Below the pieces are notes generated by a model. The model was given only the letters and a program-made list of their open reading frames with translations, was not told the DNA's origin and made no database searches. DNA of 64,000 bases, taken from NCBI GenBank assembly GCA_937922785.1, contig CALAJQ010000003.1, forward strand, positions 62,001-126,000, read 5' to 3'. This stretch comes from an uncultured Acidimicrobiales bacterium (GTDB taxonomy: Bacteria; Actinomycetota; Acidimicrobiia; Acidimicrobiales; SZUA-35). Position 1 is the first letter of the stretch; each line of letters starts with the position of its first letter. Made by a program: the position numbers and the translations under genes. Of this stretch, positions 33,520 through 41,985 are shown one piece after another.

Positions 33520-33573
33520 GAACAGTGTCACTCAATGCCACTCTCGGGCCGTGAGCTGCCATAATCGCCTTAG

Positions 33574-34257
33574 ATGAGCGAAACACCAGACGCATCAGGT
33601 TCACACCGAGTCGAAGCCGAAAAGGTGTACCGGGACCTGAGATACAAGATAATTCACCTGGATTTGCCGCCAGGAACACGTCTTCGTGAAGGCGCTCTCG
33701 GCCGCGAGTTCGACATGAGTCGTACACCGATTCGACGAGTTCTAGATCGTCTTTCCAATGATGGGCTGGTCAGCATGAGTCCTGGAAGCGGCGCTGTGGT
33801 TTCCGATGTGGATTTCGCGATGCAAGGTCAGGTTTGGGCGCTACGGGTAAAGATGGGCGAGCTCTTCGCTCCGATCATGGTGAATTCAGTGCCACCTGAG
33901 GTCCTCAAAGGCGCTCGATCACTTGTAAAGAAGATTGCCAAAACAAAGAACGAACGTGATCTTGTAGATGCATTTGAACAACACCACATGTTGTTTCTCA
34001 GGCTTGTAACCCCGGGCCCAGTGCAAACCATTTATGACCAGCTGTATTCACAGAGCGCTCGTATGTATGCTCTCATGCTGCCGCGCCTCAAGTTCGCCGA
34101 AGAACTTGAGTTCGCCCAAACCGAATTCTCCGCCTTTCTGGCCGACTGCGAAGCATCAGATCTTGAAAAGCTGGCGGCCGCCCGACTCAAGGACATGCGT
34201 GACGCTTTGGATCGCTTGAACGCAGTTCCTCTGATGTCGCCGTTGAGATTCGGCTAG
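33574..34257 (+). CDS. GntR family transcriptional regulator (FCD-type)
   Basis: 227 residues. The GntR winged helix is at about 13-80 (VYRDLRYKIIHLDLPPGTRLREGALGREFDMSRTPIRRVLDRLSNDGLV). The helical C-terminal FCD-like domain includes FEQHHMLFLRLV, a possible metal-ligand region. Its stop overlaps the convergent ABC-transporter gene by 4 bp. Three TGGTATACC-type boxes of the GntR operator style lie upstream of the transporter operon, making this the best candidate repressor. Confidence 0.88.
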   Translation: MSETPDASGSHRVEAEKVYRDLRYKIIHLDLPPGTRLREGALGREFDMSRTPIRRVLDRLSNDGLVSMSPGSGAVVSDVDFAMQGQVWALRVKMGELFAPIMVNSVPPEVLKGARSLVKKIAKTKNERDLVDAFEQHHMLFLRLVTPGPVQTIYDQLYSQSARMYALMLPRLKFAEELEFAQTEFSAFLADCEASDLEKLAAARLKDMRDALDRLNAVPLMSPLRFG

Positions 34258-36275
34258 CTCGCTCGTTTTTGCATCTCCTTTAGCTCAGCAACCGGGATAT
34301 GGCATTTGATGGTGTGACCGGGGGCCACTTGAAGAGTGTCCGGCTCGGTCACTTCACAAAGCCCTTCGATAGCGCGGTGGCATCGGGTATGGAACACACA
34401 ACCTGACGGCGGGTCTGCCGGAGTCGGAATGTCGCCAACAAGGGGGATCCGCCGTTCCGTGCCGCCATCCACATTGGGGACCGCCGACAGCAATGCCTCT
34501 GTGTATGGATGGTTTGGTCCGTGGAATAGTTGGTCGGTTTCACCAAGTTCAAAGATCCGGCCGAGATACATCACTGCGATTCTGTCTGACAGGTAGCGAA
34601 CAACTCCTATGTCGTGGGAGATGAACAGGTAGCTCGTGCCTTCATTGTTCTGGAGCTCTGCGAGAAGGTTCAAAATGGCGGCTTGCACGGACACATCGAG
34701 AGCGCTTGTTGGCTCGTCACAGACAACAACTTTCGGGTCGCCAGCGAATGCCCGCGCAATGGCCACCCTTTGTTTCAGACCGCCCGACAGTTGACTGGGT
34801 CGCATGCCAAGGTGGCGCGGCGAAAGCTGCATCGAAGCCGCTAGATCATCCACCCATGGCTCGGACTCTTCCTTGGACAGGTTGGAAAGCTTCTGAATAG
34901 TTCGCTGAAGAATGCGGCGAACGGTCCAGGCCTTGTTCAAGGCCGAATCAGGGTTCTGGAAGACCATCTGCATGGCGCCCAAGGCTCGCGGACTCCGGTC
35001 TCTGGCTGAAGCCGCCACTACGTTGTCTTCAATTAGAATCTCGCCGCCCTCATCATAGGAATGAACACCGAGCAAGGTCTTAGCGAGGGTGCTCTTGCCC
35101 GACCCTGACTCCCCCACCAGGCCGACGGTCTCGCCTTGGCCGATGTTTAGGTCGATCCCGGTAAGCGCCGGAATATCTACGCTCCCCTGCCTGAACGTTT
35201 TGGCCACCCCCTTTAGTTCAACAACTGTCTCGCGTGTTTGGCCGGTGCCCGCAAGGGATGCTTTGACCTCTGGTTCGGGAATGTCCTGGAGCCGGTCGAT
35301 GTGGTGGCAGCGGCTCCAATGCCCGCCCACCTCGGCTTGGATCTTTGGGGGTACTTCGGTTCGGCATTTGTCATCGGCCAACCCACAGCGATCTACGTAC
35401 ACACAAGTTGGCAGGTCAGTTCCGATCTGCGGCAAGCCGCCCTCAATTGCCAGCAACGCTTGCTCGGTTTTGCGAACGCCATGGCGGGGCAGGCTCCTCA
35501 AGAGTCCGACCGTGTAGGGGTGCCGAGGACGGTCAAATATCTCAGCGGCGGCACCCTCCTCAACTACTTTGCCTGCATACATGACCCCAACTCGGTCACA
35601 CATTGTTCTGATTACGCCCAGATTGTGAGCAATCAGCAAAACAGCAGCGTTCGATTCGGTTCGAAGAGTCCTGACCAGGTCAAGAACCTCGGCCTCAACC
35701 GTTGCGTCGAGTCCAGTTGTTGGCTCGTCCAGCACTAACAGCTTGGGGTCAGACGCCAGAGCCATGGCTATAACAACACGTTGCAGCATCCCACCTGAGA
35801 GCTGGTGGGGGAACCGGTCGAGAACACTGTCTGGGTCGGCAATCCGCACCCGCACCAGCGCAGCCCGAGCGTTGGCTGCAGCTTCGTCCTTGGTCTGGCC
35901 TAGCAGTGTGAACACCTCGGCCACCTGCCGACCGATTTTCATAGAGGGGTTCATACACGCGACCGGGTCTTGATAGACCATCGAGATCTCGTTCGACCGA
36001 ATGCGAGCCAGTTCCTTGGTACCTATCGACGTGATGTCTGTACCGTCCACCAAAATTTGGCCGTCGGTGATGGCAGCATTCGGTGGCAGATAGCGCATAG
36101 CGGCATAGGCGGTGGTGCTCTTGCCACAGCCCGACTCCCCAACCAACCCATATGCCTCGCCAGGGCGAATCGAAAAGCTCACGCCCCTAAGGACCTCTCG
36201 GGGCACGCCCCTGACCTCATAAGCGAGGCGCAAATCTTCGACTTGGAGCGCGGCTGAGGATTCCGATGAGCTCAT
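34254..36275 (-). CDS. Fused DppD-DppF-type ABC transporter ATPase
   Basis: 673 residues with two complete ABC domains. The first has Walker A GLVGESGCGKSTTAYAAM, signature LSGGMLQRVVIAMAL and Walker B LLVLDEPTTGLD. The second has GLVGESGSGKSTLAKTLL, LSGGLKQRVAIARAF and VVCDEPTSALDVS. Each is followed by an oligopeptide/dipeptide-type C-terminal extension with cysteine clusters (CVYVDRCGLADDKC; CVFHTRCHRAIEGLC). It energises uptake through the two permeases upstream. ATG 36275 is chosen because it overlaps the permease stop as ATGA; the longer ORF start at 36368 lies within the permease gene. Confidence 0.93.
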   Translation of the reverse strand: MSSSESSAALQVEDLRLAYEVRGVPREVLRGVSFSIRPGEAYGLVGESGCGKSTTAYAAMRYLPPNAAITDGQILVDGTDITSIGTKELARIRSNEISMVYQDPVACMNPSMKIGRQVAEVFTLLGQTKDEAAANARAALVRVRIADPDSVLDRFPHQLSGGMLQRVVIAMALASDPKLLVLDEPTTGLDATVEAEVLDLVRTLRTESNAAVLLIAHNLGVIRTMCDRVGVMYAGKVVEEGAAAEIFDRPRHPYTVGLLRSLPRHGVRKTEQALLAIEGGLPQIGTDLPTCVYVDRCGLADDKCRTEVPPKIQAEVGGHWSRCHHIDRLQDIPEPEVKASLAGTGQTRETVVELKGVAKTFRQGSVDIPALTGIDLNIGQGETVGLVGESGSGKSTLAKTLLGVHSYDEGGEILIEDNVVAASARDRSPRALGAMQMVFQNPDSALNKAWTVRRILQRTIQKLSNLSKEESEPWVDDLAASMQLSPRHLGMRPSQLSGGLKQRVAIARAFAGDPKVVVCDEPTSALDVSVQAAILNLLAELQNNEGTSYLFISHDIGVVRYLSDRIAVMYLGRIFELGETDQLFHGPNHPYTEALLSAVPNVDGGTERRIPLVGDIPTPADPPSGCVFHTRCHRAIEGLCEVTEPDTLQVAPGHTIKCHIPVAELKEMQKRAS

Positions 36276-37183
36276 GATTTGTTCACCCTGTCGATGGTGT
36301 CGGCGATGAGGTTTACGCCCACAACCAAAGACGCAATTGCCAGAGCCGGGAATATGGACGCCCACCATCGATCGTTCTTTAGCTCGCTGAACTCTGCGGC
36401 GATGTCTTTACCCCAATCGGCGGTTGCCACGTCGGCTCCGGTCAGCCCGAGAAAGGCCAAAGTGGCGAGGGTGAAAATTGCATAGGCAAACCTCACCGTT
36501 AATTCAACAGTGATCGTTCCAGTGACGTTTGGCAGAATCTCTCGCAGCATGATGAACAGGCTTGACTCGCCCCGAAGTCGAGCAGAGGTGACGTAGTCAA
36601 GATCGCCTTGGGCCATGACGTCAGCTCGAACAGTCCGAGCCACGATTGGGCTGAACAACACAGCCACGATTGCCACGATCACCGGCCGACTTTTACCAAG
36701 ACTCGCAGTGGCCAAGATGCCTATGAGGATTACTGGGAGTGAAAGAAAGGCCTCGACGAAGCGGCTGAGAATCTCATCAACCCAACCTCGGAGATACCCC
36801 ATCATCAAGCCCAGGAAGCTGCCAGCAAAGACGGCAATGATCGCCGCCAAGGCAGCGTCCACCATGATCGGCCTAGCTCCCGCAACCACGCGGGAAAAGA
36901 CGTCTCTACCGTTTTGGTCGGTTCCGAACCAGAACTGACTGTCAGGCGAAAGCCGGCCGGAGAATACCGCATCAGGGTTTTCAACCAGCTCAATCGGCAC
37001 CACCTGTTTGGGTTCGAACCGCAAGAGAACCCCAGGGAACATGGCGCAGAATCCCCAGAACGCAACGATTGTCACCCCAATAACAAAGGCCGGGCTTCTC
37101 AACAGCAGTCGCGCCCGTTCTCGGCGAGCTTGTTTGCGTTCGACGGCCGCAACTTCTCGGCTGGACTCGATTGCGTCGGTCAT
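36272..37183 (-). CDS. ABC transporter permease, DppC/OppC type
   Basis: 303 residues from ATG 37183, which overlaps the DppB-like stop as ATGA; the upstream in-frame start at 37219 is rejected. It has an N-terminal charged segment and a first helix (FVIGVTIVAFWGFCAMFP). FWFGTDQNGRDVFSRVVAGAR is the OppC_N hallmark. The transmembrane core contains the EAA-type loop MAQGDLDYVTSARLRGESSLFIMLREILPN. It forms the channel with the adjacent DppB-like permease. Confidence 0.93.
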   Translation of the reverse strand: MTDAIESSREVAAVERKQARRERARLLLRSPAFVIGVTIVAFWGFCAMFPGVLLRFEPKQVVPIELVENPDAVFSGRLSPDSQFWFGTDQNGRDVFSRVVAGARPIMVDAALAAIIAVFAGSFLGLMMGYLRGWVDEILSRFVEAFLSLPVILIGILATASLGKSRPVIVAIVAVLFSPIVARTVRADVMAQGDLDYVTSARLRGESSLFIMLREILPNVTGTITVELTVRFAYAIFTLATLAFLGLTGADVATADWGKDIAAEFSELKNDRWWASIFPALAIASLVVGVNLIADTIDRVNKS

Positions 37184-38130
37184 TGCTCGGCTCCCAGCTG
37201 ACTGCGTGGATTCATCCAAGCGATCAGAATGTCGGCCAAGAGGGTGGCCACCATAAAGACAACGGCAATCAGGATGATCGAAGCCTGTAGGACCGGCGGG
37301 TCGAACTTCTGTGCCGCGGGCAAGATCACTGATCCAATTCCCCGGTAGCCGAAGACAAACTCAAGAGCCACCAAGCCACCCATGAGGAACCCAATTTGGG
37401 TGCCGATCACAGCAACGGTCGGTTGCAAGGCATTGCGCAAGACATGTCGCTTCATCACCTTGGAGTTGGACAGCCCTTTCATGTAGGCCGTCCTGACATA
37501 GTCGGAGTTGAAAGCGCTTATGGCGCCTGCCCGGGCGATACGGGCGATGTAACCGAAGTAGACAAACAAAATGGTCAAGACCGGTAGAGCCAACCGGAAC
37601 AAGATTGTGCCGATGCTCGACCCTTCTGGTGCCCGCGCTATCGGCTCAAACCATCCGAGCTTGGTACCAAGCAAATACTGCAGGATGACAGCAGTGACAA
37701 AGTCCGGAATCGAAGCGCTAGCCAATCCGAGGGTCACCACCAGTCGGTCAAAACGACTGTCTTGGCGGCGAGCCGCAAGCAAGCCGCCAGCAATACTCAG
37801 CGGCACAAAGACCACCAGTGCGGCAATCATCAGAATGGCCGACCGTCCAGCAGCCGGCAGCACCTCACCCCGGACCGGATTCTGCGTGGCGTAGGACTCA
37901 CCAAAGTCGAAAGTGACTATGTCCTTGAGAAGCCGACCAAACTTTGTGTACCAAGGGTCATAGAACCCGATGCGGACACGAACGGCTTCCAGCTGTGCAT
38001 CGGTGCCGCGAGGCGCCAGGATTCGCGAAGTGTCGCCCGGAACAATCACTGAAAGGAAGAAAATTACAACGATGAGAATGAAGAGCGTGATGATGGCTAA
38101 GGCCAGCCTTTTGCGCAGGTAGACACCCAT
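37180..38130 (-). CDS. ABC transporter permease, DppB/OppB type
   Basis: 316 residues from ATG 38130; the longer frame to 38253 runs into the substrate-binding-protein gene and is rejected. The first helix is LALAIITLFILIVVIFFLSVIVPGD. The DppB motif set is present: RVRIGFYDPWYTKFGRLL, and the EAA loop YVRTAYMKGLSNSKVMKRHVLRNALQP. About six helices are visible. It partners the DppC-like permease, with 20 bp separating it from the binding-protein stop. Confidence 0.93.
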   Translation of the reverse strand: MGVYLRKRLALAIITLFILIVVIFFLSVIVPGDTSRILAPRGTDAQLEAVRVRIGFYDPWYTKFGRLLKDIVTFDFGESYATQNPVRGEVLPAAGRSAILMIAALVVFVPLSIAGGLLAARRQDSRFDRLVVTLGLASASIPDFVTAVILQYLLGTKLGWFEPIARAPEGSSIGTILFRLALPVLTILFVYFGYIARIARAGAISAFNSDYVRTAYMKGLSNSKVMKRHVLRNALQPTVAVIGTQIGFLMGGLVALEFVFGYRGIGSVILPAAQKFDPPVLQASIILIAVVFMVATLLADILIAWMNPRSQLGAEQ

Positions 38131-38150
38131 CGTTGATTGTCCTCTAAGGC

Positions 38151-39857
38151 CTAAGCGAGGGAGGCGCCAGAGACGATGGGTTGCCCAAGCGCCGTAACCC
38201 GTGCATTGGCAACACGGGGTCCGTAGCCACTCAGATAATTCCGGAAGTTGCAATACAGCGCAGGAACGTTCTCATGCAGATGCTTTTGAATATCTGAGAT
38301 CGCCTTCTTCTGCGCATCGACATCGCCTGAGACCTGATACGCGGTGACCAATTTGTCGTAGTCGCTGCTGGCATACACCGAGCCGTTCCAGACGGCTCCG
38401 GTCTGAAGGGCCGAGGTCAAGAACACGTCTGGCGTAGGCCTGTGACCCCAATCCACAATGCCGAACTCGTCGGAGTTGAAGCAGCTTGGCTCACCGTCAC
38501 CGCTCTCTGGACACCAAGAGTCGCTGTAGAAACTGCCTTGTGGCGTGGTTTCGACCGTGACCTCGATCCCAGCCTCGCGTGCTGAGGAGGCCATTAGCTG
38601 GGCCATGTCAGGTATCTCCTGATTGTCGCCAACGTTGCAGACGGTGCTTAGCGAATCAAGCCCCGCCTCGGCCAGCAGTGCCTTGGCCTTGTCGATGTCT
38701 TTCTCTCGTTGCGGAACTGCGTCGGGATCGAAGAACGGCAGTGAACTAAGAACGGGGTGATCGTTGGCCAGCGTGGCTCGGCCCTTGTAGAGCGCCTCTA
38801 TGAGCTGGGGCCGGTCGACGGTGTAGGCCATCGCTTGGCGAAGCTTTACATCGGTGAACTGACTGTTCGGATTCGAGCAGTTGAACCAAACCTGCCGATG
38901 AGCTGCTGATGGCGGCTCCAGCACCGTGATGCTGGAGTCGTTCAGAAGGGACTCACCCGAGATGACATCGAAGTCGACGATCATATCAATGTCACCTGAT
39001 AGGAGACCGGTGACCTGAGTGTCTATTGACTCGAACTGTCGCAGTTCAATGCCATCAAGGGGAGTCGTGCCACCCCACCAATTGGGGTTTCGCACGAATT
39101 TTGCGATTTCGGATCCGTCGAAGGATTCCAACATGAATGCCCCGGTGCCGTCAGGTCGATCACTCAGCAGAGTGCCCAGCTCATAGTCGACAGGGGTGAT
39201 GCTTGACTGTGCGTTAAACATCGAAACAAGGACTGGGAAGTTCCCGTTTGGGTTAATCAGCTGGAAGACGGCTTTGGCTGGATCTGTTGCGTCAACTGAA
39301 CCGAGTCCGATCACTCCTGCAAGTCCTGCGTTCTCGGCTTCGACCAATCGGTCCATGGTCGCGGCGACGTCAGCGGAGGTGAAGTCGCCGCCGCTTTGCC
39401 ACTTGACGCCCTGACGCAGATCGAAGGTCCACACGTCCAGCGCTTCGTTGGGAGACCAAGCCGTTGCCAAACCAGTGTCCCCGATGTTGCCGTCGGCTCC
39501 GACGCCAACCAGAAACTCAAAGCTCTGAGCGATGTGGGCGTATGCGGCAAAGTCCAGCATGTTCACCGGATCAAGGCCAGTGCTCGTAACTTGAGTGGAT
39601 ATCAGCATCGAGCCCCCTTCTTTCGCTGGGGCCGCTTCACCGCCTGAGGCTGCTGTGGTGAGCGTTGTTTCATCTGCTGCGTCGGTTCCACCGCATGCAC
39701 TTATGACTGCCCCCAAGGTGCCAGCGCTGAGCCCAAGAATGGCCCCCCGTTTGACAAAATCACGCCGACCGATTGAGCCCGATGCGTAGTTCTCGATGAG
39801 GTCTACCTCCAACGGACTTGAGTTTCGGCGCAGCCAATCGAATCGATTGAAGTTCAT
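38151..39857 (-). CDS. ABC transporter substrate-binding lipoprotein (SBP_bac_5)
   Basis: 568 residues. ATG 39857 is chosen because AAAGGGGA lies 8-10 bases upstream. The export signal combines a twin-arginine motif (RRDFVK at 31-36) with a lipobox cysteine at 55 (GAVISACGG). The mature protein matches family-5 binding proteins: SLDVWTFDLRQGVKW-like and AMAYTVDRPQLIEALYKG segments, and VFLTSALQTGAV near the end. It captures a peptide or other small polar solute; with betaine and methylamine genes on both sides, a methylated compound is conceivable but unproven. It is the first gene of the transporter operon, with phased operator boxes upstream. Confidence 0.9.
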   Translation of the reverse strand: MNFNRFDWLRRNSSPLEVDLIENYASGSIGRRDFVKRGAILGLSAGTLGAVISACGGTDAADETTLTTAASGGEAAPAKEGGSMLISTQVTSTGLDPVNMLDFAAYAHIAQSFEFLVGVGADGNIGDTGLATAWSPNEALDVWTFDLRQGVKWQSGGDFTSADVAATMDRLVEAENAGLAGVIGLGSVDATDPAKAVFQLINPNGNFPVLVSMFNAQSSITPVDYELGTLLSDRPDGTGAFMLESFDGSEIAKFVRNPNWWGGTTPLDGIELRQFESIDTQVTGLLSGDIDMIVDFDVISGESLLNDSSITVLEPPSAAHRQVWFNCSNPNSQFTDVKLRQAMAYTVDRPQLIEALYKGRATLANDHPVLSSLPFFDPDAVPQREKDIDKAKALLAEAGLDSLSTVCNVGDNQEIPDMAQLMASSAREAGIEVTVETTPQGSFYSDSWCPESGDGEPSCFNSDEFGIVDWGHRPTPDVFLTSALQTGAVWNGSVYASSDYDKLVTAYQVSGDVDAQKKAISDIQKHLHENVPALYCNFRNYLSGYGPRVANARVTALGQPIVSGASLA

Positions 39858-39894
39858 TATGTGTGTCCCCTTTGAATGCGAATCGGAATACAAG

Positions 39895-39946
39895 TGGTAT
39901 ACCCACAGTGTTGTTTGGTATACCGATTCCGGGACAACGTATACCG
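39895..39946. promoter_or_regulatory. Three 21-bp-phased TGGTATACC operator-like boxes
   Basis: TGGTATACCC (39895-39904), TGGTATACCG (39916-39925) and ACGTATACCG (39937-39946) start exactly 21 bp apart, two helical turns. The core GGTATACC is palindromic and resembles sites bound by GntR-family regulators of the FadR/FCD type. They lie 38-90 bp upstream of the substrate-binding-protein start. Confidence 0.7.
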
Positions 39947-40084
39947 ATCATGTGTCGCCTGTCACGCCTATCGCGAAAAAAGTCTCCTGCAGGCGCGTCA
40001 AAGACGCACCACCAGGGCACTTCCCACAGCGCGTGACTATGGCCTGACCTGCAGTTACGAGACCTGAACCAAAAGTTGGACGAG

Positions 40085-40939
40085 CTAATCGATCAGCGCG
40101 TCTGATCTAACCCTTTGCTCCTCAGCTTCGATGTGTTCGGGCAGAACACGGCCGAACAGTTGCTTGGTTCGAACCAGTCGACCTATCACACCAGGCTGTT
40201 CGGTGTAGGCAAAGATTGCAGCATGGCGCGGTTTGGAATTGGCCGGTACCCGAGTGACGCGGTGTAAGGAATAGCGACCCCGAAAGATCTGGAGATCGCC
40301 CGGAGTCAGATCGAGTGTGCGAACCCCGCGTTCGCCGCCTTCAAGCACTTCTTGGATTCGGTCAAAACCCTCATCTGAGGCCGACCTGATAGCCGGCACA
40401 TACTGAAATAGTCCACCTTCATCCGCTTCGTCCACCAACACCGTGACGGCAAACTCATTTGTGTCGAAGTGCCAAGTGAACTGCTGGCCAGGATCCAGAA
40501 TATTTGCGGTCAAACCAGCCAGCGGATCGGCATAACAATGAAGCTCAGCTATCTCGAGGCAGTCCGCAAGAAACTGAGCCAATTCCGGAGACCGGAACAA
40601 CAGATCAGTGGCGCAACCGGCCTCCCACGCGTCGCCAGGCAAGAATCCGCTTGATCGCTCGATGAAGGTGTTCATCGGATGCCGGTCGGGGTAGTCGGGG
40701 TTGTGATCAACGTGAAAGTACGGGTTGATTGTTTGCTTGGAGAAGTGTGTGGTGTGTTTGCGCTCGATGATTTCTTGGTTCAAAACGGCGACCGCGTCGG
40801 ACTTGACTAGGTCAGCAATCACCGCACACCCTTCGGCTCTAAGCTCCGACCGTGCGGCTTCGACGGCTGCGACGTAGCCATGACTACCTGGCCGATCAAT
40901 CGGGTAGCGCTGAAGATCAACTAGATCTCCAATATCCAT
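40085..40939 (-). CDS. Phytanoyl-CoA-dioxygenase-like Fe(II)/2-oxoglutarate enzyme
   Basis: 284 residues with a double-stranded beta-helix pattern. The iron facial triad is His157-x-Asp159 (FTWHFDTNEF) and His226 (GRYSLHRVTR), with Arg230 a likely 2-oxoglutarate anchor. It resembles the PhyH/HalD/ArpA-like group, which hydroxylates small amino-acid-like or amine substrates. The substrate is unknown. It is 5 bp downstream of the 3-hydroxyisobutyrate-dehydrogenase-like gene on the same strand. The 227-bp gap that follows contains the phased operator and promoter region of the transporter. Confidence 0.8.
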   Translation of the reverse strand: MDIGDLVDLQRYPIDRPGSHGYVAAVEAARSELRAEGCAVIADLVKSDAVAVLNQEIIERKHTTHFSKQTINPYFHVDHNPDYPDRHPMNTFIERSSGFLPGDAWEAGCATDLLFRSPELAQFLADCLEIAELHCYADPLAGLTANILDPGQQFTWHFDTNEFAVTVLVDEADEGGLFQYVPAIRSASDEGFDRIQEVLEGGERGVRTLDLTPGDLQIFRGRYSLHRVTRVPANSKPRHAAIFAYTEQPGVIGRLVRTKQLFGRVLPEHIEAEEQRVRSDALID

Positions 40940-40944
40940 CGTTT

Positions 40945-41859
40945 CTACTTCTCCCAGTGTGGAGTCCAGTCGCCGTCAAGGCGGAAGGACAGGTCAGCGT
41001 CATCTTCGATTCGTTTCGCCACGTGAAGCTCGCCTTGGTCAGCGCCATAACGCTCGGCGGCAACTTTGAACGCTCCCTGGGCCGCGTCTGTCATCGGAAG
41101 CTCACCTCCGATTGGAGCAGCTAGCTCTTGAATTAGGCCAAGATCCTTAAGACAAAGATCAAGGCTGAACGAAGGGTCGTAGTGCCCAGCGAAAATAGAC
41201 GGGGCATCGTGACGGGCGACAAAGGAGTCGCCAACGGAGTCCTTGATTGCGTCCCAGAGCACATCGAGCTCGACGCCGTGTTGCATGCCAACCGCAAATC
41301 CTTCACCGATTGCCGCTGCGGCCACGAACCAAAGTTGATTAGTCACCAGCTTCACTACATTGCCATTGCCCAAAGGCCCACACGCTATTACTCGACCCAG
41401 GTGCGACAGAATTGGGGTGGCTCGAGCAATATCGGAGTCACTGCCCCCAATGAACAAAGTGAGCTTGCCGGTTCTGGCCCCGTCGACTGCACCGGTCAAC
41501 GGTGAATCGGCGACAGCAACTCCCTCGGGAGCTTCCGCAGCCAATTCGGCAACCAGTTCCTTTCGGTTTGTGGTCAGGTCGACCCAAAGCGAGCCTGGAG
41601 CCATCGCAGCCAATGCGCCACCAGTTCTCATAACTGAGACCACGTGATCAGGCCGGGGCAAAGAAGTTAGGAGGACATCACACCCAACAGCAGCGTCAGT
41701 GGCAGATGCTGCCGCCTCGACACCAGCCTCGACGCACTCACTTAGAGCGGCCTCGTTGAGATCAAATCCCCGGACCTTATATCCGGCGCCGACCAGGCGC
41801 TTAGCCATAGGGCCACCCATGTTTCCGAGGCCGATGAAGCCAATTTTCTCTAGACTCAC
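40945..41859 (-). CDS. NAD(P)-dependent beta-hydroxyacid dehydrogenase (3-hydroxyisobutyrate dehydrogenase family)
   Basis: 304 residues. The N-terminal Rossmann motif is IGFIGLGNMGGPMAKRLVGAGY. DSPLTGAVDGARTGKLTLFIGG contains the family substrate-binding signature. The catalytic lysine region is NGNVVKLVTNQLWFVAAAAIGEG. It oxidises a beta-hydroxyacid to a semialdehyde or ketoacid; the substrate is not identified. It is probably cotranscribed with the PhyH-like gene (5-bp gap), suggesting oxygenation followed by dehydrogenation in one catabolic route. Confidence 0.88.
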   Translation of the reverse strand: MSLEKIGFIGLGNMGGPMAKRLVGAGYKVRGFDLNEAALSECVEAGVEAAASATDAAVGCDVLLTSLPRPDHVVSVMRTGGALAAMAPGSLWVDLTTNRKELVAELAAEAPEGVAVADSPLTGAVDGARTGKLTLFIGGSDSDIARATPILSHLGRVIACGPLGNGNVVKLVTNQLWFVAAAAIGEGFAVGMQHGVELDVLWDAIKDSVGDSFVARHDAPSIFAGHYDPSFSLDLCLKDLGLIQELAAPIGGELPMTDAAQGAFKVAAERYGADQGELHVAKRIEDDADLSFRLDGDWTPHWEK

Positions 41860-41985
41860 CCATTACTCCGATCGATGTCAGTGCCCTAAGCCAGCAGTAA
41901 CTAGGCGTTAACTAAACTGGGTAATACGGCGCTAGTCAATACATTCTATTCCTCTAGACAATCTCACCGAGAGTGACCTAGGTTC

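Noticed and set aside
37005-37025. GGGTTCGAACC resembling a tRNA T-arm
   Set aside because: It lies inside the DppC-like permease gene with no cloverleaf around it. A similar string near 50821 lies inside the FDH Fe-S gene.
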